Of a DNA stretch of 13,798 nucleotides, positions 7,121 through 13,798 are shown one piece after another. Position numbers and translations under genes: made by a program. How positions within the stretch are numbered: position 1 is the first letter of the stretch; each line of letters starts with the position of its first letter. The notes under the pieces are model-generated. The model ran no database searches and was not told the DNA's origin. It saw only the letters and a program-made list of their open reading frames with translations. Source of the stretch: Bacillota bacterium (GTDB lineage: Bacteria > Bacillota > Clostridia > Oscillospirales > Ethanoligenentaceae); NCBI GenBank assembly GCA_023391835.1, contig JAEWAE010000006.1, positions 1 through 13,798 on the forward strand. The letters run 5' to 3'.

Positions 7121-7881
7121 TGCGGTGGGAACTGCGGCTGACGGCCGGGCGTTTTTCCCTGGCCTTTTTGATTTATTCGGTGCTTTGCCTGGGCCTGCCG
7201 TGGATTCTTTCCCTGTTCGACCGGGACACGGCCGCCGGCTACTCGTTTCTCACGTTCAGTCTGGGGCTGAGCGCGCTGGAAATCGTGACGCTGGTGTTTC
7301 TATTTCAGCGCTATCGCACCGGCATGTACGGCAGCGAGGGCAATCTCATTTTCACCGTGCCCACCGGGCTGGGGCGGGTGCTGGCGGCCAAGCTGCTGAC
7401 CGGCATGTTTTGGTTGCTGGCGGCGGGGGCTCTGATCACGGCCGGGATAGCCACGGCGTTCCACATCATCCATCGCAGCGCATACGCCTCGATGCTGCCT
7501 GTGGTGTTTTACCCGGGCAAAACGCTGCCCTCCCTGTTGGTCGTGTCGCTGGCCAGCGTTTTCAGCACACTGACGGTCATCTACTTTTCGGTCACCGTTT
7601 CTCGGCTGCCGGTGTGGCGCCGGGCGGGTACCGCCATGGGCATTGTGACATTTCTGGCCATTTTCACAGGTGAAACGGTATACTCTCTGCTGATCAAAGG
7701 CGGGCTTCATGTGGCCATCGCCGACTCTGTCAACACTTCCGCCGAGAATCCTGTGGTAAATCTGAACACCTACTATAGCTGGGGTTCCATCTGGCCGACA
7801 TTGCTGCTGCACCTGACGGTGGGCACCGTCCTTTTCTGGGCGACCGCGCGGCTGCTGGCCCGCCGCACGGAGCTGCGCTGA
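7105..7881 (+). CDS. ABC-2-type permease, partner of the upstream ATPase
   Basis: This 258-residue membrane protein has about six hydrophobic segments (roughly 17-37, 46-68, 92-120, 141-163, 172-196, 229-250) and a basic C-terminal tail (LLARRTELR). Family patterns include GSEGNLIFTVPTGLGRVLAAKLL, seen in ABC-2 permeases of GntR-linked operons, where the TVP/LP motif follows a cytoplasmic loop. The ATG lies within the end of the ATPase gene, with GGGAGG at 7092-7097, so the two are translationally coupled. It forms the membrane half of the exporter. The substrate cannot be read from sequence. Confidence 0.88.
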   Translation: MLAKLMRWELRLTAGRFSLAFLIYSVLCLGLPWILSLFDRDTAAGYSFLTFSLGLSALEIVTLVFLFQRYRTGMYGSEGNLIFTVPTGLGRVLAAKLLTGMFWLLAAGALITAGIATAFHIIHRSAYASMLPVVFYPGKTLPSLLVVSLASVFSTLTVIYFSVTVSRLPVWRRAGTAMGIVTFLAIFTGETVYSLLIKGGLHVAIADSVNTSAENPVVNLNTYYSWGSIWPTLLLHLTVGTVLFWATARLLARRTELR

Positions 7882-7893
7882 CAAAACGGCTTT

Positions 7894-7915
7894 CGCCCCA
7901 ACGGGCGGGGGTTTT
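7894..7915 (+). terminator. Weak candidate terminator or attenuator between ABC pairs
   Basis: CGCCC (7894-7898) pairs with GGGCG (7903-7907) around CAAC, followed by GGGG and TTTT. The stem is short and the T run has only four bases, so partial termination between the first exporter and the downstream genes is possible but uncertain. Confidence 0.35.
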
Positions 7916-7969
7916 CCATAGATCGATTTCCCGTTCGGATTCAGACAATGACATAGGAGGATGACAGAC

Positions 7970-8503
7970 ATGTCGGATTCTGTAAAAGCGAAACCCGGCC
8001 GGTGGCTCTATCTGATCGGCGTGCTGCTGATCATCGCCGGCATCGCCGTTTCGGTCGCTATGGCGGCCGGCGGTGCGGTGACGGCGCTGAGGGACGCGCC
8101 GAAGGTCCAGGTGCCGGGCAAGAGCACGGTGGAGCTCACCAAAGCGGGCACCTATACCATCACCTTCACGGCAGATGCCCAGGGCAAGCCCGTGACTTCC
8201 TCTTCGGCCTATAATGGGCTGACGTTCACGGTGAGCGACGAGAGCGGCTCACCGGTGACGCTCACCAAGGTGGGCGGCATCACCCGGGTATTCAAAATTG
8301 CCAAGGGCGGCACCTATACGCTGGACGCGGAATATCCCTCCTCCGACGGGGCGGCGGCCACGGTGGCGGTGATGGGCAGCGCCGGCATCCACACGGGGGC
8401 GATAACCGCGCTTTTCTGGGTTTTCGTGATCGCCGGCGCGGCGGTCATCGTGCTGACGGCGGTGCTGCGCCGCAAGGCCCGCCGCGGCCGGGCGGAACAG
8501 TAA
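7970..8503 (+). CDS. Two-TM membrane protein with extracytoplasmic beta domain, function unknown
   Basis: I do not recognise the family. The ~177-residue product has a basic N-terminus (KAKPGRW), TM1 at ~13-38, an extracytoplasmic region of about 100 residues, TM2 at ~143-165 and a short Arg/Lys-rich cytoplasmic tail. The middle is all-beta in appearance, with alternating patterns such as VELTKAGTYTITFTAD and FKIAKGGTYTLDAEYPS, suggesting a jelly-roll or Ig-like sandwich. AGGAGG at 7955-7960 sits 9 nt before the ATG at 7970; an in-frame ATG at 7961 directly abuts it and is less likely. It lies between two ATPase/permease pairs on the same strand and ends 37 nt before the second ATPase. It may be an accessory or substrate-sensing part of the second transporter (inference). 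Confidence 0.75.
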   Translation: MSDSVKAKPGRWLYLIGVLLIIAGIAVSVAMAAGGAVTALRDAPKVQVPGKSTVELTKAGTYTITFTADAQGKPVTSSSAYNGLTFTVSDESGSPVTLTKVGGITRVFKIAKGGTYTLDAEYPSSDGAAATVAVMGSAGIHTGAITALFWVFVIAGAAVIVLTAVLRRKARRGRAEQ

Positions 8504-8540
8504 GACGCCCGGCGACACACAGGAAAAGGAGAAAAGTCAT

Positions 8541-9464
8541 ATGGCAGAAGCCACTCTGGTGACCCGGAATCTGCGTAAGGATATCGGGAAAAAGACCATT
8601 GTATCGGATATCAATCTTTCCATCCCCGCGGGGGAGGTGTTCGGTTTTCTCGGGCCCAACGGCGCGGGCAAGACCACGACCATCCGCATGATCGTGGGCC
8701 TGACCCACATCACGCAGGGCGAAGTCATAATCCACGGCCATCCGCTTCGCGGCCAGTTCCGCGAGGCCATGCGGGATGTGGGCTGCATCGTGGAAAACCC
8801 TGAAATGTACCGCTACATGTCGGGGCTGGATAACATGCTTTTGTTTGCCAAGCTGTACCCCGGCATCGATCGGAAGCGGGTGGACGAGGTAGTGCAGACG
8901 GTGGGCATGGAAGCCGCCATCCGCGATAAAGTCAAAACCTACTCGCTGGGCATGCGGCAGCGGCTGGGCATTGCGCTGGCCCTGCTGCACAAGCCCCGAC
9001 TGCTGATCCTCGACGAGCCGACCAACGGGCTGGACCCGGCCGGCATCCGGGAAATGCGGGAGCTGCTGCGCCGGCTGGCGGGCGAGGGGCTGACTGTGTT
9101 TGTCTCTTCCCACATTCTATCCGAAATGCAGCAGATGTGCGACCGGGTGGGCATCATCCATCATGGCCGGATGGTCACCGTCAAGCCCGTGGAGGAACTG
9201 GTGAATCTGGCCGCCCCGGGCGGTGTGCAGCTGCTGATGCACACCGGCGACAACACCAAGGCGGTCGGGGTGATTCGCGGCCTCGAGGTGAAGGCAGAGC
9301 CGGCGGGCGACGGCATTCATGTGGTCGCGCCGCCCGAGCGGGTACCCGAAATCGTCCGCGCACTGGTGCTGGCCGACGTGGCTGTTTTCAGTATGGACCG
9401 GCAGGCCAACCAGTCGTTGGAGGACGTATTCATGAAGCTGACGGAGGGCCGGGACAATGGGTAA
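8541..9464 (+). CDS. ABC transporter ATP-binding protein (BcrA/CcmA-like)
   Basis: This 307-residue ATPase has intact motifs: GPNGAGKTTT Walker A, YSLGMRQRLGIA signature, LLILDEPTNGLDP Walker B/D-loop and SSHILSEMQ with the switch His. An ~80-residue C-terminal extension ends in the SLEDVFMKLT motif typical of bacitracin/lantibiotic-type and Na+-type exporter ATPases. AAAAGGAG about 10 nt upstream supports the ATG. The stop overlaps the start of the following permease by 8 nt, showing a coupled ATPase/permease pair. BcrA-type exporters commonly give resistance to peptide antibiotics or export other amphipathic compounds. The local regulator and the two-TM protein fit a resistance role, but the substrate is unknown. 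Confidence 0.94.
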   Translation: MAEATLVTRNLRKDIGKKTIVSDINLSIPAGEVFGFLGPNGAGKTTTIRMIVGLTHITQGEVIIHGHPLRGQFREAMRDVGCIVENPEMYRYMSGLDNMLLFAKLYPGIDRKRVDEVVQTVGMEAAIRDKVKTYSLGMRQRLGIALALLHKPRLLILDEPTNGLDPAGIREMRELLRRLAGEGLTVFVSSHILSEMQQMCDRVGIIHHGRMVTVKPVEELVNLAAPGGVQLLMHTGDNTKAVGVIRGLEVKAEPAGDGIHVVAPPERVPEIVRALVLADVAVFSMDRQANQSLEDVFMKLTEGRDNG

Positions 9465-10500
9465 TTTTCTATCCCTGGTGCAGGTGGAGCACCAAAAACT
9501 CTGGAAAAGGCTTTCCACCAAAATCATGCCGCTGATTTTGATTGCCGTGGTTGCGGGGCTCATCGGGCTGGTGAGACTGGAATCGAACATGGCCGGCGTC
9601 AATATCACCACCGGCACCACCGGCCAGACGGAGGGGCAGTCTGCCTTTACCGATTGGCGGCAGACGCTGGAAGCGGAAAACCGCTCGATCCAGGCAGAAA
9701 TCGACACGGCGGAAAAGAGCACCCGCCAGAGCGGCAAGACGCAGCTTGACGCAAGCAAGGCCACTCTTGCCAAAAACCAGTATGCGCTCGACCATAACCT
9801 TCGCCCCGCCAACCTCAATGAAAACGGGTCTTACAACAACAGCAGCACCAACGATTTTTGGAACAGCGTGCTGCGGATCGGCATGAGCTCCATCGCGGCG
9901 CTGTTTGCCATCATCGCCTGCACGGCTCTGGTGGCGGGGGAATTTTCCGAGGGAACGATGAAGACGGCCCTCACCCGCCCGTTCACCCGCGGGCAGGTGC
10001 TGAGCGCCAAGCTCCTTGTGGTGGTCGGCTACTCCGTGATGGTGGTGGCGGTGTCGCAATTGACGGCGCTTGCCTCGACAGCCGCCTTTTTCGGCACGGG
10101 CGGCGCATGGCGCACGGTGCTGCTGTGGATGGGAGGCCGGGCGGTGCCGCTTTCCGGCTGGGCGGCGTTTGCGCTGGTAAGCGGGCTGGAGCTGCTGACG
10201 ACGCTTGTGTATGTGTGCCTCACCTTCGCCCTATCGGCGATATCCCGGTCCCGCGCCGTGGCGACCGGCGTGTCGATCTTCCTGATGTTTGCGGGCAGCT
10301 TCACCATGTTCATCGCCTACAATTTCAGCTGGGGCAAGCTGATCTTTTTTGCCGACACCGCGTTCAGCTCATTTGTGCTCAGCGGCGCGCCGTTTTACGG
10401 CATCACACTGGGGTCGGCGCTGCTCATCTGCAGCGCCTACAGCGCGGCCTTTCTCGCCGCCGCTTACGCGGCTTTCATCCGGCGGGATGTGGCGGGCTGA
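9457..10500 (+). CDS. ABC-2-type permease with large first extracytoplasmic loop
   Basis: This 347-residue permease has TM1 at ~24-41, then a ~90-residue hydrophilic loop (~45-133), and five further hydrophobic segments (~143-163, 185-212, 229-255, 262-283, 316-338). The loop is rich in charged and polar residues with a heptad-like stretch (RQTLEAENRSIQAEIDTAEK), suggesting a helical coiled segment outside the membrane. The stretch GEFSEGTMKTALTRPFTRGQVLSAK after TM2 is the hallmark of ABC-2/BcrB-type permeases. The start overlaps the ATPase stop. It is the last gene before a strong terminator and is the membrane partner of the BcrA-like ATPase. Confidence 0.9.
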   Translation: MGNFLSLVQVEHQKLWKRLSTKIMPLILIAVVAGLIGLVRLESNMAGVNITTGTTGQTEGQSAFTDWRQTLEAENRSIQAEIDTAEKSTRQSGKTQLDASKATLAKNQYALDHNLRPANLNENGSYNNSSTNDFWNSVLRIGMSSIAALFAIIACTALVAGEFSEGTMKTALTRPFTRGQVLSAKLLVVVGYSVMVVAVSQLTALASTAAFFGTGGAWRTVLLWMGGRAVPLSGWAAFALVSGLELLTTLVYVCLTFALSAISRSRAVATGVSIFLMFAGSFTMFIAYNFSWGKLIFFADTAFSSFVLSGAPFYGITLGSALLICSAYSAAFLAAAYAAFIRRDVAG

Positions 10501-10589
10501 GTGGGTTCACCCCCAGCGGGTCCCCAGGATTCCGCACGGGTATATCCTGCGTCCGCCTCCGCCGACAAAATTCAAATTGGAACCAGATT

Positions 10590-10617
10590 GACCACCCTTC
10601 GGGGTGGTCTTTTCTTT
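10590..10617 (+). terminator. Rho-independent terminator of the exporter operon
   Basis: GACCACCC (10590-10597) pairs with GGGTGGTC (10602-10609) across a TTCG tetraloop, followed by TTTTCTTTT. A perfect 8-bp stem with a UUCG loop and U tract is a strong intrinsic terminator, 90 bases after the last permease stop. Confidence 0.93.
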
Positions 10618-10718
10618 TCCCCCGCCGTTATTATCGGGTAAGCGCATTTCCGGCGCGGGCTTCCAGCTTTATACTTTTATTTTACACAAACCTATCCTCA
10701 GATCATACACTCCTACTC

Positions 10719-10759
10719 TATAATGAGCTCGTAACTAAGTCGGATCATATTGAGGAGGT
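10719..10759 (+). promoter_or_regulatory. -10 box and strong ribosome site of the phosphatase gene
   Basis: A consensus TATAAT lies at 10719-10724, within an AT-rich stretch that contrasts with the flanking genes. No clear -35 sits 16-18 bp upstream (the best is weak, near 10695-10701), so an activator may be needed. GAGGAGGT at 10752-10759 is a strong Shine-Dalgarno 6 nt before the ATG at 10766. Confidence 0.5.
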
Positions 10760-10765
10760 AAGTGA

Positions 10766-12406
10766 ATGGATATCCAGAAGAAGATTGCCAGAATAGCCGC
10801 GATGTCCCTGTGCGCAGCAGTGGCGGCCGTCAGCCTGGCGGGTACCCCGGCATTGTCTGTGAAAGCCGCGTCGACCGATACGCCGTATAACGTCACGGTC
10901 GGGATCGGCAGCAAGGAAACGGAGGTCCGTTTCAACTGGCTGAGCACGAGCAGTGCCACCGGCAAACTCCAGATTGCCAAGACCAGCGAAATGGCTGGCA
11001 GCAGCTTCCCGGCCAATTCCACCCGCTCCGCAGCGATCAGCGAGGTCACGTCGGCCGAAGGCGTGCTGGATAATTCGAGCAGCGCCTCCGATCATCCGGT
11101 CAGCTATTATAAGGCCCAGAACGGCACCGACAGCCTGCAGGACGAGTACGCCAACAAAGTGACGGTAAGCGGCCTGGATCTGGGGACATCCTACACCTAC
11201 CGCGTGGGTGACGGTACGAACTGGAGCCAGAACTACACCTTCACCACGGCGGCGTCCATCGACAAAGGATACAATTTCGTCGCTGTGGGCGACCCGCAGT
11301 TGGGCGCCGGCGGCGATTTGGCCAGCGACACATCCAAATGGGCCGCCTCCCTGCAGACGATCGGGTCGAAACTTCCAAACTCAAACTTTCTGCTCTCTCT
11401 GGGCGATGAAGTGAACAATTACGATCACCTTTATACGCAGCAGCAGGAATATGCGGGCTTCTTCAATCCGGACCCCACTGGCAATTATCTGCAGACCCAC
11501 GTTCTGGCGGCATTTTCCGGCAACCATGATTTCCAGATGGGGAAGTATTACAGCTACCATTACAATCAGCCGAACCTTTCGGCTCTTGGTCAGACCATTA
11601 CACATAACGTACCCGATGCCAACGGCGACTACTCGTTTACTTATGGCAACACGCTCTTTATGGTGCTCGAAGGCAACAACTTTTATGGCGTGAGCGACCA
11701 CGACGCATTCATGAAGGCCGCCGTCGACGCCAACCCCAACGTCAAGTGGAAGGTTGTCGCCTTCCATCAGGCACCTTACAGCGAGGCCAACCATGACGAT
11801 GCGAACAGTCCGGATGACGACATCGTCTTCATGCGCCAAAACTGGACAAAGCTGATGGATAAGTATAATGTCGACGTCGTGCTCAACGGCCATGACCACT
11901 ATTACACCCGGTCGTTCCAGATGCTCGGCGGCACGCCGGTCGACACCAACAAAGTGAGCAGTGTGACCAATCCGCAGGGTACCGTCTATTTCACGCTGGA
12001 TTCCGGCAGCGGCAGCAAATATTACAAATACAACGCGACCGCCCAACATTTCTTCAGCGCCTTCGGCTGGCAGAACAACAAGCCGACATACACCTCCGCG
12101 CAGGTCACCGACCAGGCGTTTACACTGACCACCTATACGACAGACAGTGATACCCCGATTGATACGTATACCATCAATAAGACCCCGGCCCCGACTACCA
12201 GCAGCCCCTCCTCGGAGGTTTCCACAGGCCCGACCGGCACCAACACGACCTCCACCACGAGCAGCACCGTCACAGCTTCGAGCGACACTTCCGGCAATCC
12301 GAAGACAAGCGACCGCACCGATACTCTCCTGTTCCTGATTCCGGGCGTCCTGCTTGTGCTGGCGTCCGCCGGGTATCTCGTCCTCCGCTCCCGGAAGCGC
12401 ATCTAA
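10766..12406 (+). CDS. Secreted cell-wall-anchored purple acid phosphatase-like metallophosphoesterase
   Basis: 546 residues. A signal peptide spans 1-34/35 (KK, hydrophobic core, cut near VKA/A). Residues ~40-165 form a fibronectin-III-like purple acid phosphatase N-terminal domain ending in LGTSYTYRVGDG. The calcineurin-like metallophosphoesterase domain (~170-400) carries all five motifs: GDPQLG (D176), LGDEVNN (D214), GNHD (N253, H254), FHQAPYS (H334) and GHDHYY (H376, H378). A Ser/Thr/Pro-rich spacer (~472-510) follows. The C-terminus has NPKTSD (511-516), a hydrophobic span (~519-540) and RSRKR, i.e. a cell-wall sorting signal resembling the NPxTG class. It probably hydrolyses phosphate esters outside the cell for phosphate scavenging or envelope remodelling; the true substrate is unknown. 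It is transcribed alone from its own promoter. Confidence 0.9.
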   Translation: MDIQKKIARIAAMSLCAAVAAVSLAGTPALSVKAASTDTPYNVTVGIGSKETEVRFNWLSTSSATGKLQIAKTSEMAGSSFPANSTRSAAISEVTSAEGVLDNSSSASDHPVSYYKAQNGTDSLQDEYANKVTVSGLDLGTSYTYRVGDGTNWSQNYTFTTAASIDKGYNFVAVGDPQLGAGGDLASDTSKWAASLQTIGSKLPNSNFLLSLGDEVNNYDHLYTQQQEYAGFFNPDPTGNYLQTHVLAAFSGNHDFQMGKYYSYHYNQPNLSALGQTITHNVPDANGDYSFTYGNTLFMVLEGNNFYGVSDHDAFMKAAVDANPNVKWKVVAFHQAPYSEANHDDANSPDDDIVFMRQNWTKLMDKYNVDVVLNGHDHYYTRSFQMLGGTPVDTNKVSSVTNPQGTVYFTLDSGSGSKYYKYNATAQHFFSAFGWQNNKPTYTSAQVTDQAFTLTTYTTDSDTPIDTYTINKTPAPTTSSPSSEVSTGPTGTNTTSTTSSTVTASSDTSGNPKTSDRTDTLLFLIPGVLLVLASAGYLVLRSRKRI

Positions 12407-12438
12407 GCTTTCATACCGACACTCCTGTTTTCCGGCAG

Positions 12439-12485
12439 ACAACCTCAATCCACTTTTCGAGTGTGCTGAGGTTGTTTTGCTTTAT
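12439..12485 (+). terminator. Rho-independent terminator after the phosphatase gene
   Basis: ACAACCTCA (12439-12447) pairs perfectly with TGAGGTTGT (12467-12475), with a second inner stem CACT/AGTG (12451-12454 with 12460-12463) around TTTCG. A TTTTGCTTT tract follows. The U tract ends only a few bases before the ATG of the next gene. Confidence 0.88.
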
Positions 12486-12491
12486 CAAGAA

Positions 12492-13724
12492 ATGCGGGTG
12501 AACATATTGCGGAAAATATCAGTTCGGAACTCAATCCAGGCAGTCGTCCTCCCCCTGGTGCTGATCGCCTATGTTTTTTTAGCCGTGTCCCTCAGCCGGC
12601 ATACGGCGTATTACAGCCCCTATATTCTGGCGGGCCACAGCCGCATCTCCTTTGAAAAGGCCAGGGTGCTTTCCGTGGACTCCGAGCATGTCGACAAAGA
12701 CAGCAACCGCACCGGTCTGCTTTCCGGTTCCCAGAATATCACGATCCGCATGCTCACAGGGGCATATAAAGGGCGGCAGTATCCGATCGTCAATACCCTC
12801 AATTACGACGCCAACTACCACCTGAAAGCCGGGCAGACTGTCATCGTTTCCGTCAGTACGAGCGGAAGCGACGGCACCTTGACCATCGACGTCAGCACGC
12901 CGGATCGAACGTCCTATTTATACGCGATGGCCGCCGTATTTGTGCTGCTCCTGTGCCTGATGGGCGGAAGGCGCGGATATAAGTCGGTGATCGCCATCGG
13001 CTTTACACTGACCAGCGTCATATTCATCTTCGTGCCGCTTCTGTATCACGGCGTTTCGCCCACACTCGCCGCGCTGGCTCTGGCCGCCGTCACGGCGTGC
13101 GTCACTCTTTTGCTGACCGGAGGTGTGGAATGGAAAAGTTTCGTTGCCATTCTGGGCACCGTGGGCGGGGTGGCGGTGTCCGCAGTAGTCGAGCTGATAT
13201 TCAGTGCGCTGACGGTCACATCGGGTTATACGCTGGGCGACACCGAGTCGCTGCTTGCCATAGCCTCCCGCAGCGGGCTGAAAGTCGGCCCGCTCCTTTT
13301 TGCCGCCGTGCTGATCTCTTCGCTGGGGGCCGTCATGGATGTGGCCATTTCCGTCGCGTCCGCCATCCATGAAGTATATCGAAACAATCCGGGATCAAGC
13401 CGGCGCGCCCTTTTCGCCTGTGGAATGAATGTCGGCCGGGATATGATGGGCACGATGGCCAACACGCTGATACTCGCGTTCACCGGCTCCGCCCTGGTGA
13501 CCCTGATTCAGATTTATACATACAATATGCTCTACTATCAGGTGATGAATTCCAACGGCATTGCCACGGAAATCATTCAGGCGCTGACCGGCAGCATCGG
13601 CGTGGTGCTCACAGTGCCGATGGTCTCTCTGATTGCGTCTGCCCTGCTGCCGATGATCGAAAGACGGACGGCCGCCTTACATCCGTCCGCTCCGGTGCCC
13701 GCGGCAGACCGGCTGTCGGAATAA
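12492..13724 (+). CDS. YibE/F family integral membrane protein
   Basis: 410 residues. A first TM segment (~14-35) is followed by an extracytoplasmic beta-rich domain (~36-140) containing SFEKARVLSVDSE, GAYKGRQYPIVNTL and AGQTVIVSVSTSG, and then a multi-pass YibE/F domain (~143-395) with motifs such as GGRRGYKS, LTGGVEWKS, YTLGDTESLLAIASRSGLKVGPLLF and SSLGAVMDVAISVASAIHEV. The product contains the whole YibE/F unit in one chain. Function is not established for the family; transport of an unknown compound is often suggested. The ATG at 12492 gives a sensible N-terminus; the frame is open further upstream to 12354, but that part overlaps the phosphatase gene and its terminator. No good Shine-Dalgarno precedes it. 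It stands downstream of the phosphatase on the same strand. Confidence 0.88.
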   Translation: MRVNILRKISVRNSIQAVVLPLVLIAYVFLAVSLSRHTAYYSPYILAGHSRISFEKARVLSVDSEHVDKDSNRTGLLSGSQNITIRMLTGAYKGRQYPIVNTLNYDANYHLKAGQTVIVSVSTSGSDGTLTIDVSTPDRTSYLYAMAAVFVLLLCLMGGRRGYKSVIAIGFTLTSVIFIFVPLLYHGVSPTLAALALAAVTACVTLLLTGGVEWKSFVAILGTVGGVAVSAVVELIFSALTVTSGYTLGDTESLLAIASRSGLKVGPLLFAAVLISSLGAVMDVAISVASAIHEVYRNNPGSSRRALFACGMNVGRDMMGTMANTLILAFTGSALVTLIQIYTYNMLYYQVMNSNGIATEIIQALTGSIGVVLTVPMVSLIASALLPMIERRTAALHPSAPVPAADRLSE

Positions 13725-13744
13725 GCGGCGGTTTTTATTGCCGT

Positions 13745-13780
13745 AAAAAGCGGGGCCGGCGGTTTATAAAACCACGCCCC
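13745..13780 (-). terminator. Hairpin terminator for a minus-strand gene outside the window
   Basis: GGGGC (13752-13756) pairs with GCCCC (13776-13780), and inner GGTTT (13761-13765) with AAACC (13769-13773), with small internal bulges. Read on the minus strand the hairpin is followed by GC and TTTTT (rc of 13745-13751), so it would end a gene arriving from the right that converges on the YibE/F gene. It may also help stop the plus-strand transcript. Confidence 0.6.
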
Positions 13781-13798
13781 CCATTTGCGCCCCAGGCA

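Noticed and set aside
10530..10575. tRNA 3'-end-like stretch (CGTCCGCCTCCGCC)
   Set aside because: No acceptor partner, anticodon arm or D arm lies upstream, so neither a tRNA nor an att remnant can be supported.
11381..12448. 355-codon minus-strand frame antisense to the phosphatase
   Set aside because: The plus strand has a complete five-motif phosphatase, signal peptide and sorting signal; the antisense translation shows no family.
12354..12491. Longer N-terminus for the YibE/F protein
   Set aside because: It would overlap the phosphatase gene and run through the terminator hairpin; the extra residues are unlike the family.
13726..13743. CGGC/GCCG hairpin right after the YibE/F stop
   Set aside because: Only four pairs with a long loop and no clean T run after it; the larger hairpin at 13752-13780 is the better terminator.

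Overview
The window looks like chromosomal DNA of a GC-rich Clostridia bacterium, probably near the Oscillospirales/Ruminococcaceae. This is an inference from several signs: strong AGGAGG-type ribosome sites, Firmicutes-type promoters and terminators, a PadR/HAAS/DUF4097 module, a YtrA-type GntR/ABC operon, and a sortase-like cell-wall sorting signal on a secreted phosphatase. No rRNA, tRNA, CRISPR array or complete mobile element is visible. Only the first ~120 bases are clearly AT-rich; they carry a perfect short hairpin and may be the edge of an IS200/IS605-like element.

Layout. (1) 1-172: AT-rich edge and a strong terminator serving the minus-strand gene to its right. (2) 173-3478, minus: a 1101-residue cytoplasmic protein that looks like a GH42-like glycoside hydrolase, with a promoter at 3509-3537. 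(3) 3731-5745, minus: a three-gene operon of a PadR repressor, a HAAS/DUF1700 membrane protein and a DUF4097 beta-helix membrane protein. Its promoter overlaps an AT palindrome. (4) 6004-10500, plus, divergent from the PadR operon: a YtrA-type GntR repressor, an ABC ATPase and permease pair, a small two-TM protein with an extracytoplasmic beta domain, and a second BcrA-like ATPase and permease pair. The GntR promoter carries an 8+8 bp inverted repeat just after the -10 box, and a UUCG-loop terminator ends the cluster. (5) 10766-12406, plus: a secreted purple-acid-phosphatase-like metallophosphoesterase with a C-terminal NPKTSD anchor. (6) 12492-13724, plus: a YibE/F family membrane protein that starts just after the phosphatase terminator. 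A hairpin at the right edge probably terminates a minus-strand gene lying outside the window.

How it fits together. The centre is a divergent pair of one-component regulators, each next to membrane genes. PadR controls a HAAS/DUF4097 envelope-sensing module, and GntR controls two tandem ABC exporters of the kind linked to cell-wall-active peptide response. Both regulators start with non-ATG codons (GTG and TTG), and both promoters carry an overlapping palindrome, so both are probably autorepressed. The joint reading as an envelope-stress or antimicrobial-peptide resistance locus is inference from family and context; no substrate can be read from the sequence. Intergenic gaps at 3479-3730, 5746-6003 and 10501-10765 hold promoters and terminators and no gene that I can support.
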